From: Leptodactylus fallax
Lineage: Eukaryota; Chordata; Amphibia; Anura; Leptodactylidae
Assembly (NCBI GenBank): GCA_947044405.1
Contig: CAMRHE010001076.1
Location: 124,001 to 188,000, forward strand
Direction of reading: 5' to 3'
DNA length: 64,000 bases
Made by a program: the position numbers and the translations under genes. Shown here piece by piece: positions 11,643 through 23,424 of the stretch (its first letter is position 1; every line of letters starts with the position of its first letter). Under the pieces are notes generated by a model. That model saw only the letters and a program-made list of their open reading frames with translations, searched no databases and had not been told where the DNA came from.

Positions 11643-12538
11643 AACCTGTGTGGAGGAAAGGGGAGGAGCCTAGTACTGACTGAAATGTCTCAACCTGTGT
11701 GAATGGAAGGGGAGGAGTCAAGTAATGACTAAACCTGTATGGAGGGAACACGAGGAGCCAAATACTGACTGAACCTGTATGGAGGGAACACGAGATGCCA
11801 AATACTGACTGAACCTGTAGGCGGGAACACGAGGAGCCAAATACTGACTGAACCTGTATGGAGGGAACACGAGATGCCAAATACTGACTGAACCTGTATG
11901 GAGGGAACATGAGGAGCCAAATACTGACTGAACCTGTATGGCGGGAACACGAGGAGCCAAATACTGACTGAACCTGTATGGCGGGAACACGAGGAGCCAA
12001 ATACTGACTGAACCTGTATGGAGGGGACACGAGGTGCCAAATACTGACTGAACCTGTATGGAGGGAACATGAGGAGCCAAATACTGACTGAACCTGTATG
12101 GCGGGAACACGAGGAGCCAAATACTGACTGAACCTGTATGGCGGGAACACGAGGAGCCAAATACTGACTGAACCTGTATGGAGGGGACACGAGGAGCCAA
12201 ACACTGACTGAACCTGTAGGAGGGAACACGAGGAGCCAAATACTGACTGAACCTGTATGGAGGGGAACACGAGGAGCCAAATACTGACTGAACCTGTATG
12301 GCGGGAACACGAGGAGCCAAATACTGACTGAACCTGTATGGAGGGAACACGAGGAGCCAAACACTGACTGAACCTGTATGGAGGGAACATGAGGAGCCAA
12401 ATACTGACTGAACCTGTATGGAGGGAACACGAGGAGCCAAATACTGACTGAACCTGTATGGCGGGAACACGAGGAGCCAAACACTGACTGAACCTGTATG
12501 GAGGGAACACGAGGAGCCAAATACTGACTGAACCTGCT
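11643..12538. repeat. 40-bp minisatellite, about 22 copies
   Basis: The unit is AACCTGTATGGAGGGAACAC followed by GAGGAGCCAAATACTGACTG. Copies are highly similar; the main variants are GGAGGG/GGCGGG and GAGGAGCC/GAGATGCC. The first two or three units are diverged. Because the minus-strand unit lacks a stop in every frame, open frames of 250-309 codons run through it. They show only the repeat, with no start context, splice sites or codon bias, so no protein is called. Confidence 0.95.
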
Positions 12539-12638
12539 CCTAACAGGAGTAAAATGGATAAAATACAGAGGAGGAAAGTCTGTGTATTAATGGTGTATGG
12601 AGGGTAAACATGTCTGGTGTCCCTATATAAATGGACCC

Positions 12639-14845
12639 CCTGAACCTGTATGGCGGCCTCCCGCTGTCACGGTACAAGATGGAGGCCAATCCCGCTGTCC
12701 CTGGATAAGATGGAGGCCCCCGTGTCACTGGTACGATGGAGGCCCCAACTGTGACTGAACCTGTATGGAGGGCCACCCGGTGTCACTGGTATAAGCTGGG
12801 GCCCCTGCGTGCTCTGGTCTAACAGGGAGGCCTCCACTGGATTATTATATATTCAGATGGAGGCCTCCCGTCTTGTGTATTAGATGGTGGCCTCCTGCTG
12901 GACTGGTATAAGAAGGAGGCCTCCTGGTGTCACTGATATAAGATGGAGGCCTCCCGCTGTCACTGGTATAAGATGGAGGCCCCCGCTGTCACTGGTATAA
13001 GATGGAGGCCTCCCCGCTGTCACTGGTATAAGATGGCGGCCTCCTGCTGTCACTGGTATAAGATGGAGGCCTCCGGGTGTCACTGGTATAAGATGGCGGC
13101 CTCCGGCACCTCCTGCTGTCACTGGTATAAGATGGAGGCCCCCGCTGTCACTGCTATAAGATGGAGGCCTCCGGGTGTCACTGGGTGAGCCCTCACTAAG
13201 ATGGAGGCCTCCCGCTGTCACTGGTATAAGATGGAGGCCTCCTGCTGTCACTGGTATAAGATGGAGGCCTCCGGGTGTCACTGGTATAAGATGGCGGCCT
13301 CCTGCTGTCACTGGTATAAGATGGAGGCCTCCCGCTGTCACTGGTATAAGATGGAGGCCTCCGGGTGTCACTGGTATAAGATGGCGGCCTCCCGCTGTCA
13401 CTGCTATAAGATGGAGGCCCCCGCTGTCACTGGTATAAGATGGAGGCCTCCCGCTGTCACTGGTATAAGATGGAGGCCTCCTGCTGTCACTGGTATAAGA
13501 TGGAGGCCTCCTGCTGTCACTGGTATAAGATGGAGGCCTCCGGGTGTCACTGGTATAAGATGGCGGCCTCCTGCTGTCACTGGTATAAGATGGAGGCCTC
13601 CTGCTGTCACTGGTATAAGATGGCGGCCTCCTGCTGTCACTGGTATAAGATGGAGGCCTCCCGCTGTCACTGGTATAAGATGGGGCCTCCGGGGTCACTG
13701 GTATAAGATGGAGGCCTCCGGGTGTCACTGGTATAAGATGGCGGCCTCCTGCTGTCACTGGTATAAGATGGAGGCCTCCCGCTGTCACTGGTATAAGATG
13801 GAGGCCTCCCGCTGTCACTGGTATAAGATGGAGGCCTCCCGCTGTCACTGGTATAAGATGGAGGCCTCCTGCTGTCACTGGTATAAGATGGAGGCCTCCC
13901 GCTGTCACTGGTATAAGATGGAGGCCTCCCGCTGTCACTGGTATAAGATGGAGGCCTCCGGGTGTCACTGGTATAAGATGGAGGCCTCCCGCTGTCACTG
14001 GTATAAGATGGAGGCCTCCGGGTGTCACTGGTATAAGATGGCGGCCTCCTGCTGTCACTGGTATAAGATGGCGGCCTCCGGGGCGCGTTAAGATGGGGCC
14101 TCCCGCTGTCACTGGTATAAGATGGAGGCCTCCCGCTGTCACTGGTATAAGATGGCGGCCTCCCGCTGTCACTGGTATAAGATGGAGGCCTCCCGCTGTC
14201 ACTGGTATAAGATGGCGGCCTCCTGCTGTCACTGGTATAAGATGGAGGCCTCCCGCTGTCACTGGTATAAGATGGAGGCCTCCGGGTGTCACTGGTATAA
14301 GATGGGGCCCCCGGCCTGGGCCTCCCGCTGTCACTGGTATAAGATGGCGGCCTCCTGCTGTCACTGGTATAAGATGGAGGCCTCCCGCTGTCACTGGATA
14401 AGATGGAGCCCCCGCTGCACTGGTATAAGGTGGAGGCCTCCCGCTGTCACTGGTATAAGATGGAGGCCTCCTGCTGTCACTGGTATAAGATGGAGGCCTC
14501 CCGCTGTCACTAGTGGGGGGGGATAAGATGGAGGCCTCCCGGGTGTCGCTGATATAAGATGGAGGCCTCCGGGTGTCACTAGTATAAGATGGAGGCCTCC
14601 CGCTGTCACTGGTATAAGATGGAGGCCTCCCGCTGTCACTGGTATAAGATGGAGGCCTCCCGCTGTCACTGGTATAAGATGGAGGCCTCCCGCTGTCACT
14701 GGTATAAGATGGAGGCCCCCGCTGTCACTAGTATAAGATGGAGGCCTCTCGCTGTCACTGGTATAAGATGGAGGCCTCCCGCTGTCACTGGTATAAGATG
14801 GAGGCCCCCGCTGTCACTAGTATAAGATGGAGGCCTCTCGCTGTT
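12639..14845. repeat. 30-bp GC-rich minisatellite, about 70 copies
   Basis: The unit is ATAAGATGGAGGCCTCCCGC followed by TGTCACTGGT. Positions 12639-12930 are a diverged edge; 12931-14845 is regular. The variable sites are GATGGAGG/GATGGCGG and CCCGC/CCTGC/CCGGG before TGTC. About a dozen units read AAGATGGCGGC, the consensus commonly given for YY1. The 30-bp period is a multiple of three, so frames of up to 504 codons stay open on both strands. They are not treated as genes. Confidence 0.95.
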
Positions 14846-16734
14846 TATTCACAGAGCCCCCCCAGTTATCTATTGATCTTTTAAGAGTATATTTACATGC
14901 TGCAGAAGTTTTGTGTTTATATCAGTAAGTGTGTGTCAGTAAGAGTATATTTCGGTCAGAGGTGTCTACAGCCAGAGGGGCAGATGTTACGTTTCTGCAG
15001 CACATCTGGAATATTTTACCTTAGAGGACTATTATTTCTGGGTAAGGACGGTGTAATATGGTTTTCTCTTCCAATGTGTCAGTAAATACTCAATTAGTAA
15101 ATGAGTGTGTGTTATGCAGTGTCAGTAAGTGTAAGGACCCTTGAAGTCTGCAGAGCTCAGATGGAGACCAAAAAACACAGGCAGAGATCTATGTACCTGC
15201 CACTGGAGCAACTGAGAACTGACACTGCCCCCTGCTGGTGTCTCTGTATATGTGTGCTACGTGCACTGTGGCATCATTGGTACTGACCAGAAGGATGGCC
15301 GTGGCCTGTGCAGCACTTACAGTAAGAGTCTACAGGACGATCCTACTATGGACCAGTCCGAGCCCGGCTGTCTAGTGACTCTAATATAAGATGGTGGTCT
15401 GGCGTCACTCTATGACATCATGCTCGACAACTTGAAACGTTTTCTGATTCTGGCACAGTTGGATTTTGTTCTCTAGCCCCCCTGTTCCTGAGCACTCAAT
15501 GCTGTTAGTTTTGGTGTCTGATTTGCTATTTAGTCTCAGCACTGTCAGGAGGGCGGTGTCAGGCAGGGGGTGTGATTCTGAGCGCTGACACTGGCTGCCT
15601 CTGATTGGTGCTCTGAGTCACACCCCCTGCCTGACACCGACTCATCAGGCACCAAAACTAAGTGTTTCTTGGGAACAGCGAGGGCTACAGAAAAAAAATT
15701 ATTTTAACAGATACTAAGAACATGAATTGGGGAAGGTGAAAGGTCCCCTTTAAGGGGCACACACGGGGTATTATTAATTTCCAGGGGTTTTGAATACCAT
15801 TTATTTTGTAACTGGGGGTATCAGCAGGATGGATGTACAGGTGAGGTCAGTGTGTGTCAGGTGCCTGGAAAGTGAGGAGCCAAAGATGTCAGTGGTACAG
15901 ACTTTACAGTGACAAGTCATGGCTGGAAGAAGTGGTCATGGTGCCCAGTCCTGATGAAAGAGACAGCAAACGATTGCAGCCTGAGACGTCACCTGGAAGT
16001 CACTACATTTTACCTGCACTGTATTCACCTAAATGGTCTGCTGAGCCCTGTGTACAGCTGGTATCTATCACTACAGGGTCACCGTATGGTAGTAATATTG
16101 GTATACCCCAGTTGAGGGCCCACTCGGATGTGTTCCCCCTCCTGTGCTGAATCCCTAGCTACGCCTCTGCCCAGCTTCCCCTCATACCCACAGAAGTGAA
16201 AGCATTATCAGGTTTACAACCAGGATTGGAATTTCCTTGAGTTCTGCTCGATTGCCTTCTAGTGGTCAGTAGGTGACATTACATTTCTTCCTACACTTCT
16301 TTTAGGATCTTCACACAGATCTTTTCCATGCTGATTCTGACAGGGAAAAATGTTGGCGTCACTATGGAGAGACTCCCCAAAAATGTTTCCCATTCATTTT
16401 AAAAGGAGTCAGAGTCAGATGCTTATTTTTTTGGCGTGTTATAAAAACGAAGTGTCCTGCTTTGTCTTGCTATAGTTTCAGGAGCAGAAACAGATCTGAA
16501 AGAGCGACGGGTGGGGCTGACCGACAGCAGTAACTTTGGCAGGCTCCACAGGAAAAATACACTGACTCGAGGGGGAGGGGGGGTTATTATGGCAGTCTGT
16601 GGTCATATCTGTTAAGTGACATGAAGCAAAAAGAAGGGAGTGGTGGGGACTCAGTCACCATTAGAACAAGAGCATTAGGGGATCAGTAAGTTGAATATTG
16701 TTTTATTTAACCTATTATGAGATTATTTAAAGAT
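14846..16734. other. Intergenic, no gene recognised
   Basis: Two diverged echoes of the 30-bp unit remain (for example TATAAGATGGTGG near 15385). A strong hairpin at 15505-15662 is listed separately. No exon is recognised. Confidence 0.5.
15505..15662. repeat. Inverted repeat with perfect 21-bp inner arms
   Basis: The arms at 15555-15575 and 15618-15638 are exact 21-bp reverse complements (GGTGTCAGGCAGG...). Outer arms TTAGTTTTGGTGTCTGA (15505) and GGCACCAAAACTAAG (15649) pair less perfectly. It is likely the core of a foldback element that ends near 15752 with AAGGTCCCCTTTAA. Confidence 0.7.
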
Positions 16735-17078
16735 GTTTTCTGGGGCTATCCTTAGGGTGGGTCAACAAGATCGGATCGGTGGATTTCTGACACCAAGTGC
16801 CCCCAAAAATTACCTGTTTGAAGAAACCACAGTGCGTCAGCCTCTTCACTCCTTCCCAAGCACAGTGCCATACCTCGTATAGTGGTTGTGTATGGTATTG
16901 CAACCCATCCCCATTCACTTGAATTAGACTGAGCTGCAGCATGGCCATGTGACCGATAAATGTCATATCACATAGTCTGTGGAAAGCAGATCTGCGGGGG
17001 TCCTATGGGAGCTCACTTATATGATATTGATAACTTACCCAAGGGATAGGTTATCAATATGTAAGTCCCAGAAAGCAC
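16735..17078. repeat. Dispersed repeat Q, copy 3
   Basis: It carries the Q blocks GTATAGTGGTTGTGTATGG, CATTCACTTGAATTAGACTG and a GGGGGTCC block, then GTCCCAGAAAGCACCTTCAGG, nearly identical to the sequence just before the MITE at 5831. Confidence 0.6.
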
Positions 17079-17426
17079 CTTCAGGCCGGGGCCCCCACGT
17101 GGCTTAAACGCAGCAGAAAAAAGGACGGCATTTTACAGTCCCTGCATAGTGGATGGAATTCTAGCAAATCCCATCCACACACTGCAGAAAAATATGTGCA
17201 GCGGACACGTTGTGACTTCCAAAACCGTCAAGGTTTTTTAACAGTCAGTCATACCTACAGAAACGCTGGCGGTTTCCCTATAGGTATAATGGATGCAGAA
17301 AGTCTGCAGAGGTAACCTGAAAAGCGCTGCGGGAAAAACCGCTATGCATTGCCGCCGTGGTTTTTCCGAAAGCGCTTTTTAAAAAATTTTTAGCTATGGC
17401 TCACTATGTGGGGCCTTAGCCTTAAG
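17079..17426. mobile_element. Palindromic MITE, family M, copy 3
   Basis: Ends TTCAGGCCGGGGCCCCCACG and GGGGCCTTAGCCTTAAG, with the central palindrome ATACCTACAGAAACG/GTTTCCCTATAGGTAT at about 17250-17288. Confidence 0.72.
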
Positions 17427-18597
17427 GTCAATGAACCCACTATGCTAGGCTTGCACTATGGCAAAATTACTCTTTTTAAAGTAAATTGTCCCCAACAAGC
17501 TTATAGTAGTTCCTTTTACAGCTGGCACCGATTTTCTGCTCCCACCACTCAGTAATACAGATAATAGGATGGTGATTCCGGTTTTAGTTAAATAAGACTT
17601 CAGAACTGCACCAGTGTCCGTCTGAGGCAGAGTCCGTTAGAAATCCCAGACAAAATAGTCCAATTTTTTTGTCCACCGGTGTTAGTCAGTGGGGTCCGTC
17701 AGGATCTGTTGTTGTCCATCATTAGACAGACTGGTTTTCTGTTCTTCTGGTCCTGCAATGTAGCGGACAAATGGACAGCAAGACGCGGATGTGAACACGT
17801 CCTAACTGTACCCAGTATTTCATTATTGTTCTCAAAATATTTTATTTTTGTGTAAAACTGATGAACGAAATGTGTAACAATCATCAAAGAAAAGTAAAAA
17901 AAAATAAAAAATGGGGAGAGGGAACAACAAAACTACAGCTTGTGTGTGGGGGGAGAACCGTCATCTTATTATCATGACAGGAGCCAGAGTAATGACAGGT
18001 TGTAGAACTTGTATATCCACCATCTTACTGGGTCTAATGTGAAGGTTAGAGGCAATAAGAGAAATACAAGAGTGAGTATAAAATGTGTTTATTGTATCTT
18101 CATATATTCGTGTTACAGGTAATATGAGCTTATATGGAGATATACAAGGAGGCCGAAACAGAGAAACACATTAATAAGTGGTAATAAAACCAATACTTCA
18201 CATAAAGCACAAATATAACACCATCCTATAATGCTACAATCTGACAATCTGTCTTCCAAGTAGCCACCCCCATTATAAGTCCTCCTGGGGGTCTTTTATA
18301 CCCCGATCATTGTGTCCAGTCTTGGAGACTCATAGCTAAACCTTTCTAATCAAAGATAACCCCCCCTTGTAACATGCAAATAAAGATATAGGTATATTTA
18401 ATTTACACTTAAAAGGGCTCTGCAGGATTAGAAAACATGGCTACTGTTTTCCACTTAGGAAGTGACATCACATCCATTGGTCACATGACCTTACTGCAGT
18501 TTAGTCTCATTCATTTTAATTAGACTGAGTTGTGGCATTTTCATTTGACCAATGGATGTGTGGCTTGAAGGAAAGTGGGTGTGGCTTTTTACTTTCT
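17427..18597. other. Intergenic, no gene recognised
   Basis: AT-rich sequence without a recognisable exon. Around 18420-18600 there is a further weak match to repeat Q (TGCAGTTTAGTCTCATTCA). Confidence 0.4.
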
Positions 18598-18633
18598 TAT
18601 ACCTATATGGAGATAACACTTCTTATATTGTAA

Positions 18634-18885
18634 GGCCTCATGCACACGACCATGTGCACAGTCAGTGTGCTAGCCGTGTTTTTCATTTCTATGTCCCCAT
18701 ACATATCAGGTTGTAAGCAAAACTCAGGACAGGTCCTATTCCTGTCCGTTTTGAGGACCGTTCTCACTGGCCCCAATGAATGGGGCCGTGGAAGCACGAC
18801 TGGTGCTCTGGCAATACATGGATGACATCCATGAGCTGCCTGTGCTGTTTAATCACAGTTCGGCAACATGCACACGGCCGTGTCC
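18634..18885. mobile_element. Foldback MITE of the GCACACG type
   Basis: Ends GGCCTCATGCACACGACCAT and CATGCACACGGCCGTG, with the inner inverted pair GGACAGG/CCTGTCC. No coding content. Confidence 0.55.
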
Positions 18886-18929
18886 ATGTCGCCTAACACT
18901 TATATAGCGATAACACTTCTTACAATGTA

Positions 18930-19142
18930 AGGCTAGGTTCTCATCTGCACATGGGTCTCTGTCGTTTAGGTCCGCCGGGGGGACCCCATAGACTATAATG
19001 GGCTCCGCTGGGTGTCTGCCGTTTCTACTGAAACCAGCAAAGAGAAAAGTCCTCCATGCAGGTCTTTTCTCTCCACCGATTTTTGGCGGTTTCAGTGATG
19101 GAGTCTCTAACGGAGACTCTGGCGCAGATGTGAACCTAGCCT
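18930..19142. mobile_element. Foldback MITE of the GGTTC..TGTGAACC type
   Basis: Ends AAGGCTAGGTTCTCATCTGC and GCAGATGTGAACCTAGCCT are near-perfect reverse complements. Inner arms GTCTCTGTCGTTTA and CTAACGGAGAC also pair. Confidence 0.65.
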
Positions 19143-19179
19143 AACACTTGTATAGAGAGAACACTTCTTAAAATGTAAC

Positions 19180-19617
19180 ACTTATATACAGTATATATAA
19201 CACAGGATCCACCATTCACAATTCCTTTCCTCTTCCCTCTCCCCATAAAGTGACCCTTGCACAAGTCACAGAGCATGCCCACAACACTCCCCCATAGAAG
19301 TCAGCAGAATATTTTATGACCTTATGACTACATGCCATACTGTAAAGCAAATCTCTGTTGTTGTCTTTTCACAGTTTACTCAGGGTCAAAAGGGGTCATG
19401 CCTTTCATTAGGGAGAGAATAGTACAGGGACTTATTAGGCCATGCATGCCCTGCTAAGAATTCTGGGCAAGGAATATGCAAATAAGACCTCAGTGGTGTA
19501 AAAGAGGAATTTGCTCCTAGCACCACCTAATGGAAGATAACTCTCTATAGAGTAATACCTAGCAAATACATTTATTATCTAGAAGCGTGGAGCGCCGCAC
19601 CAGAGCGGCGCTATATA
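19180..19617. other. Intergenic, no gene recognised
   Basis: No exon or repeat family is identified. A short GC palindrome (GAGCGCCGC...GCGGCGCT, about 19589-19611) precedes the Tc1-derived element. Confidence 0.4.
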
Positions 19618-19876
19618 CAGTGGGGAAAAAAAAATATTTAGTCAGCCACGAGTTGTGCAAGTTCTCCCACTTGTAGGTGACCAAATATTTATTTTCCACC
19701 ATAATTTGCAAATAAATTCTTTAAAAATCAGACAATGTGATTTTCTGGATTTGTTTTCTCATTTTGTCTCTCATAGTTGAGGTCTACCTATGATAACAAT
19801 TACAGGCCGGCCTCATCTTTTTAAGTGGGAGAACTTGCACAATTGGTGGCCGACTAAATACTTTTTTCCCCCACTG
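19618..19876. mobile_element. Tc1 family 1, 259-bp internally deleted derivative (copy 2)
   Basis: Begins CAGTGGGG, ends CCCCACTG, with TA on both sides (19616-19617 and 19877-19878). It joins about 50 bp of one outer end directly to a full inverted terminal repeat that includes the inner GTAGGTGACCAAATATTTA motif. All transposase sequence is gone, so it could move only with a transposase supplied in trans. Confidence 0.93.
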
Positions 19877-21596
19877 TACAGCACATGTAACAGTTGATTA
19901 ACTCTTTTGTAACACCCCTTCAGCGGCATACCTAGTGGGAGGGAGTCTCCCTCTCCTCCCACACATAGCATCCCAGGGCAACTTTGGCATTTCCTCACTG
20001 ACAACATGTACAGCAGAAAGTCTCTTCTTAGTCTTTAGCACAACACAGCTATCTTTGGTTTCTCTGTCAAAACAGTGCACAGTTCTCAGGTCAGTGTCTG
20101 TGACGTTACATTCCTCTCAGACTGGGGCAAGCTGGCGTCCTTCTCCTGTACATAGGCTTGCAGTGAAGCCCATGCTGAATCAGTCCCAACCACTGGCAGG
20201 TATCCTTTACCACCTGACTGCTGGATACAGTAGTCATTTTCCAATCTGGCCTCACAGTTTATGTTCTGAGGTCTGCTCCGCTATTGGGTTGCCCTGCAGC
20301 TTCATCCCTTTGCTGGAGCCAGAATGAGTTCCCACCTCCCTTCTCTGTTAGTTGCCTTGGAGCTTGGTGGAGTTAGAGTGCTAGCTCCCCCTAGTGACTA
20401 GGTGGAGAGCCTGTTGTGCTACAGCCGGAGTGCATAGAGTCATCAGACCTATTAACATTGGGTGAACATATTAAATAAAGACATCGGTATTGTATCCTAA
20501 GAGAGTTCTACTAGTGGATTCCATTACACTAAACTGCTCCCTAAAGTGTCGAACAAGAGGACTGAAAAGAAAGGAGCCACGTGATGTACCACATGATCAC
20601 TCACAGATACTCTGCACCTAGATCAGGGACTAGAAAACAATTGGCTATATGGCTAGTGGGCTGGTCAACAATTGGTTATATAAGGATAGTGGAGAGATCA
20701 GCAACTGGTTGTGTCTGGATTTTGGTCACTGACAGAATGTGTTTAGTGATCTGGTCATCATACTTCTATCTTTTCTTCCCATATAAATGGCCTTTTCGTT
20801 ATCTGCTTAATGGTAAAGTGGACTGCAGGAGGGATCCATCACTGACCTCACAGGGTGCTAATTTCCTTTTGCATCTCCTACAATAAAAAAGGACAAAAAA
20901 AATCAAAAAAATGTACATAATGATTACAATAACTAAACCTCTATTAGTAATTGCTATAGTATTTGTCTATCAGGGGGGATAACACCTGCCAAGGCACCAG
21001 TTTTCATTTGTGGTCACCCCCCAGTGCTGCCTTGTAATAATAATAATAATAATAATAATAATAGTCCTTTAATAGTCCCACAATGGGGAAATTCAGTAAT
21101 ATAAACATTGACAGGTCCTATAAAGATACACAGTCAGTACGGTTGATACATGGCATCAGAAAGGCTATTGGCAGCTTATTGGGGTAGTGACAAGACCTGA
21201 ATGTGGTCTGGTCCCACATGATACCAAGCAGAGGTGTAGCTAGGATTCCTCTCACTTGGGGCAAACAATTAGTTTAGTGGCCCCCCCCCCCCACGGCCCC
21301 AAAAATAAAATTTAGAAACCGCAGTGCAATTCTGAGGACTACAGGAGAATGTTGTGGTAGAATTTCATTATGATCCCAAACAGTGATATGTCCTTGTCTT
21401 TAAGCCTTCAATTCTTAAGTCTCTTATGGGGGGGGGGAAGGGACACAGCCAAACAAAGACAGGCAAGACACATGACTCATGGCATATGTGTGAAGTCTCT
21501 AGCCCGACCCAACCAAGTTCCTCCCAATAGGACTGACACTTTGTCCAATCTGAATTGGGATACCATATGTAGCTTGTATACATTAACTATATTGTG
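19877..21596. other. Intergenic; (TAA)n microsatellite at 21035-21063
   Basis: The open frame at 19935-20327 has no recognisable domain or exon signals. A TAA repeat of about nine units lies at 21035-21063, and a C-run is at about 21282-21291. Nothing else is recognised. Confidence 0.45.
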
Positions 21597-23127
21597 CTTA
21601 CATGTAGACCCTAACCTAGACAAGCAGTGTGGCTCACATTTCACTATGAGCAGCAACAGATAACAGACATAGCTAGCAGAGATTGATCACAACCTATGCA
21701 AAGCGAGGTTAGACAACGGTCTGCATAGTACAATGAATATGTTTAACCCTTTTATGCTCTACAAACTATCAATAACAATAGTAAGTGCAGCTCTGGGGTA
21801 CAGTATAGGCTGTAATGTATGATCAGTACCAGATAAGAAATGTAGATTGTATGTGGTGACTATTTCTGTTTCAGTGTGATTTTAAAATGTCACTAAAGAA
21901 GGTTGTGACCTGTGACATAGGATTTATTACCTCGGTTACTTACCTGGTTTCTTCAGTTTCCATCTAACACATTTTTCAGTTGTACACAGATGCTTCACTT
22001 TACAGCTGAATGTTTTCTCATAGTCGTCCTCTGTAACAATGTGCTGTACAGAGCTTAGAACAAAAAAGAGTCCGATCTCATCTTCTTCACCATCAATATC
22101 TTCTAATAAAATTTCTTCATCTCCTTTGTACCAGAACACCTGTATATTTTTTGGATAAAAAGAGTGAATTCTACACTTGAGCTCCAACATATCGCCAACT
22201 TTGTAGGATTCTTGGGTGGACTCGACTAAATTCATTTTTGGTGTAGCTACAGATATAAAAAATACAAACACAAGAAAAATATCTGTAATCAAAGTATTTT
22301 TGAGAAGACATTTACATAATGTGAACAAGATTAAATATGTCACAGTCTGACCAATAAGAAAATGTCATAAATCTGACAGTGGTTCTCCTGAGATTTATTT
22401 TGTGATATCTTTAGGGTTTATTCAGAAATCGTAGATTTGCTGTTTCTGTGCTTGTTAGTGTCATAGACTTAGAATAGAGTGTCAGTGCTCGACCCCCGAT
22501 TCATCCAAACTCCTCCTTGGTTACAGTTACAGTCAAATGATAACCAATTTAACATGTATAACATTGATGGCAAATCCATAGGACAGGTTATCAATGTTAT
22601 GTCAGTGAGGGTCCAACATCGGCACTCTCCACGATCAATTGTACTCAGCTACCTTCAGTGTTGTGACGGTACAGTGTACACCACCACAAGCAGAAGACTC
22701 TGTACACTGTGTAGTGGCCCTGAGTACAGCAGCTCTGCGACTATTCATATGAATGGGAGCTGATCTGCAGTAACCCAGCATGGCCACTACACCGTGTACT
22801 GAGTTTTCTACATCATCTAGTTCTGGTATTGAAGGCAGCCAAGAACAGCTGATTGGTGGTGATTGGTGGTGGTTGCAGGTCTCGGAACCCCCACCAATCT
22901 CATATTGATGACTTATCCTAATATCGTATCAAAAAACAGCTGGACTCCATTAACCTATTAATAACTGGTGTATAAATTTTCTAGATTTTCAGCTTTTTTT
23001 GGTTACAGATTTTGCTGCGTTTATTTTGAGCCAAGGACAAGAATGGCTTCAAAAGGAAAGTGAAATATATAGAAAGCTCTTATACTTCTACCTTCTGCTC
23101 AGTCCACTCCGGGCTTTGACTCACAAA
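21597..23127. repeat. Tandem duplication, unit A (~1.5 kb)
   Basis: This block matches 23421-24835 over most of its length, including intron and exon of the C1 domain, from CTTACATGTAG...CCTAACCTAGACAA to the CTACCTTCTGCTCAG block of MITE family R. About 100 bp at roughly 22710-22815 is present only in unit A. Confidence 0.9.
21944..22246 (-). CDS. Ig C1-set domain exon (IgSF gene B)
   Basis: One exon of 303 bp encodes 101 residues. On the minus strand the acceptor is TTTTTATATCTGTAG before 22246 and the donor is CCAG|GTAAGT after 21944, so the exon is phase 1 at both ends, as for most IgSF domain exons. The domain shows C25 (LELKC), the FYPKNIQVFWYK stretch with W39, and C82 in FSCKVKHL, the classic C1 pattern used by MHC, butyrophilin and B7-type proteins. 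It is likely extracellular, close to the membrane. An acidic loop (about residues 43-57, many D/E) is unusual. The closest parent gene is uncertain; an NCR3LG1-like or related receptor is plausible because gene A lies upstream on the same strand. No TM exon was found downstream. A frameshifted duplicate lies at 23774-24078. Confidence 0.8.
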
Positions 23128-23173
23128 ACCACAGCAAAATATGCAACAATAAAAGCTGCATAGGGCAACAGCC

Positions 23174-23424
23174 TAAGGGTGGTTCACACTTGCGGCGGAC
23201 AAAGTCGGACATGCAGGACTTTGTTTCCAGGGAAAAAAAAACGGCTTTGCGGCGCAGAGGGTGTAAGTGCACACCCACTCATTGCTTTAATAACCCATTC
23301 AAGTGAATGGGGTTTTAAACAATGCGTTGCAAACCTGTGCCTATCCAGTTCCTATACAGTTTTCTGACATTTAGGTCGGATTCGCTGCGGACGGAGTGCC
23401 GGCGCAAGTGTGAACCCACCCTTA
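23174..23424. mobile_element. Foldback MITE of the GTTCACAC type
   Basis: Ends TAAGGGTGGTTCACACTTGC and GCAAGTGTGAACCCACCCTT are reverse complements apart from one inserted G. It sits at the boundary between duplication units A and B. Confidence 0.7.

Larger units (their letters stand above)
18598..19179. repeat. Three copies of a ~37-bp unit, split by two MITEs
   Basis: A block close to TATAGAGATAACACTTCTTA followed by a-rich AATGTAA occurs at about 18598-18634, 18897-18932 and 19144-19179. The two gaps are filled by different foldback elements, 18634-18885 and 18930-19142. Confidence 0.6.

Noticed and set aside
11581..12520. Minus-strand open frames of 250-309 codons in three frames
   Set aside because: They are read-through of a 40-bp repeat lacking stops in every frame. 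There are no unique sequence, start context or splice sites.
12880..14394. 504-codon minus-strand open frame and several plus-strand frames
   Set aside because: They encode only the 30-bp repeat on both strands, as expected when the unit length is divisible by three.
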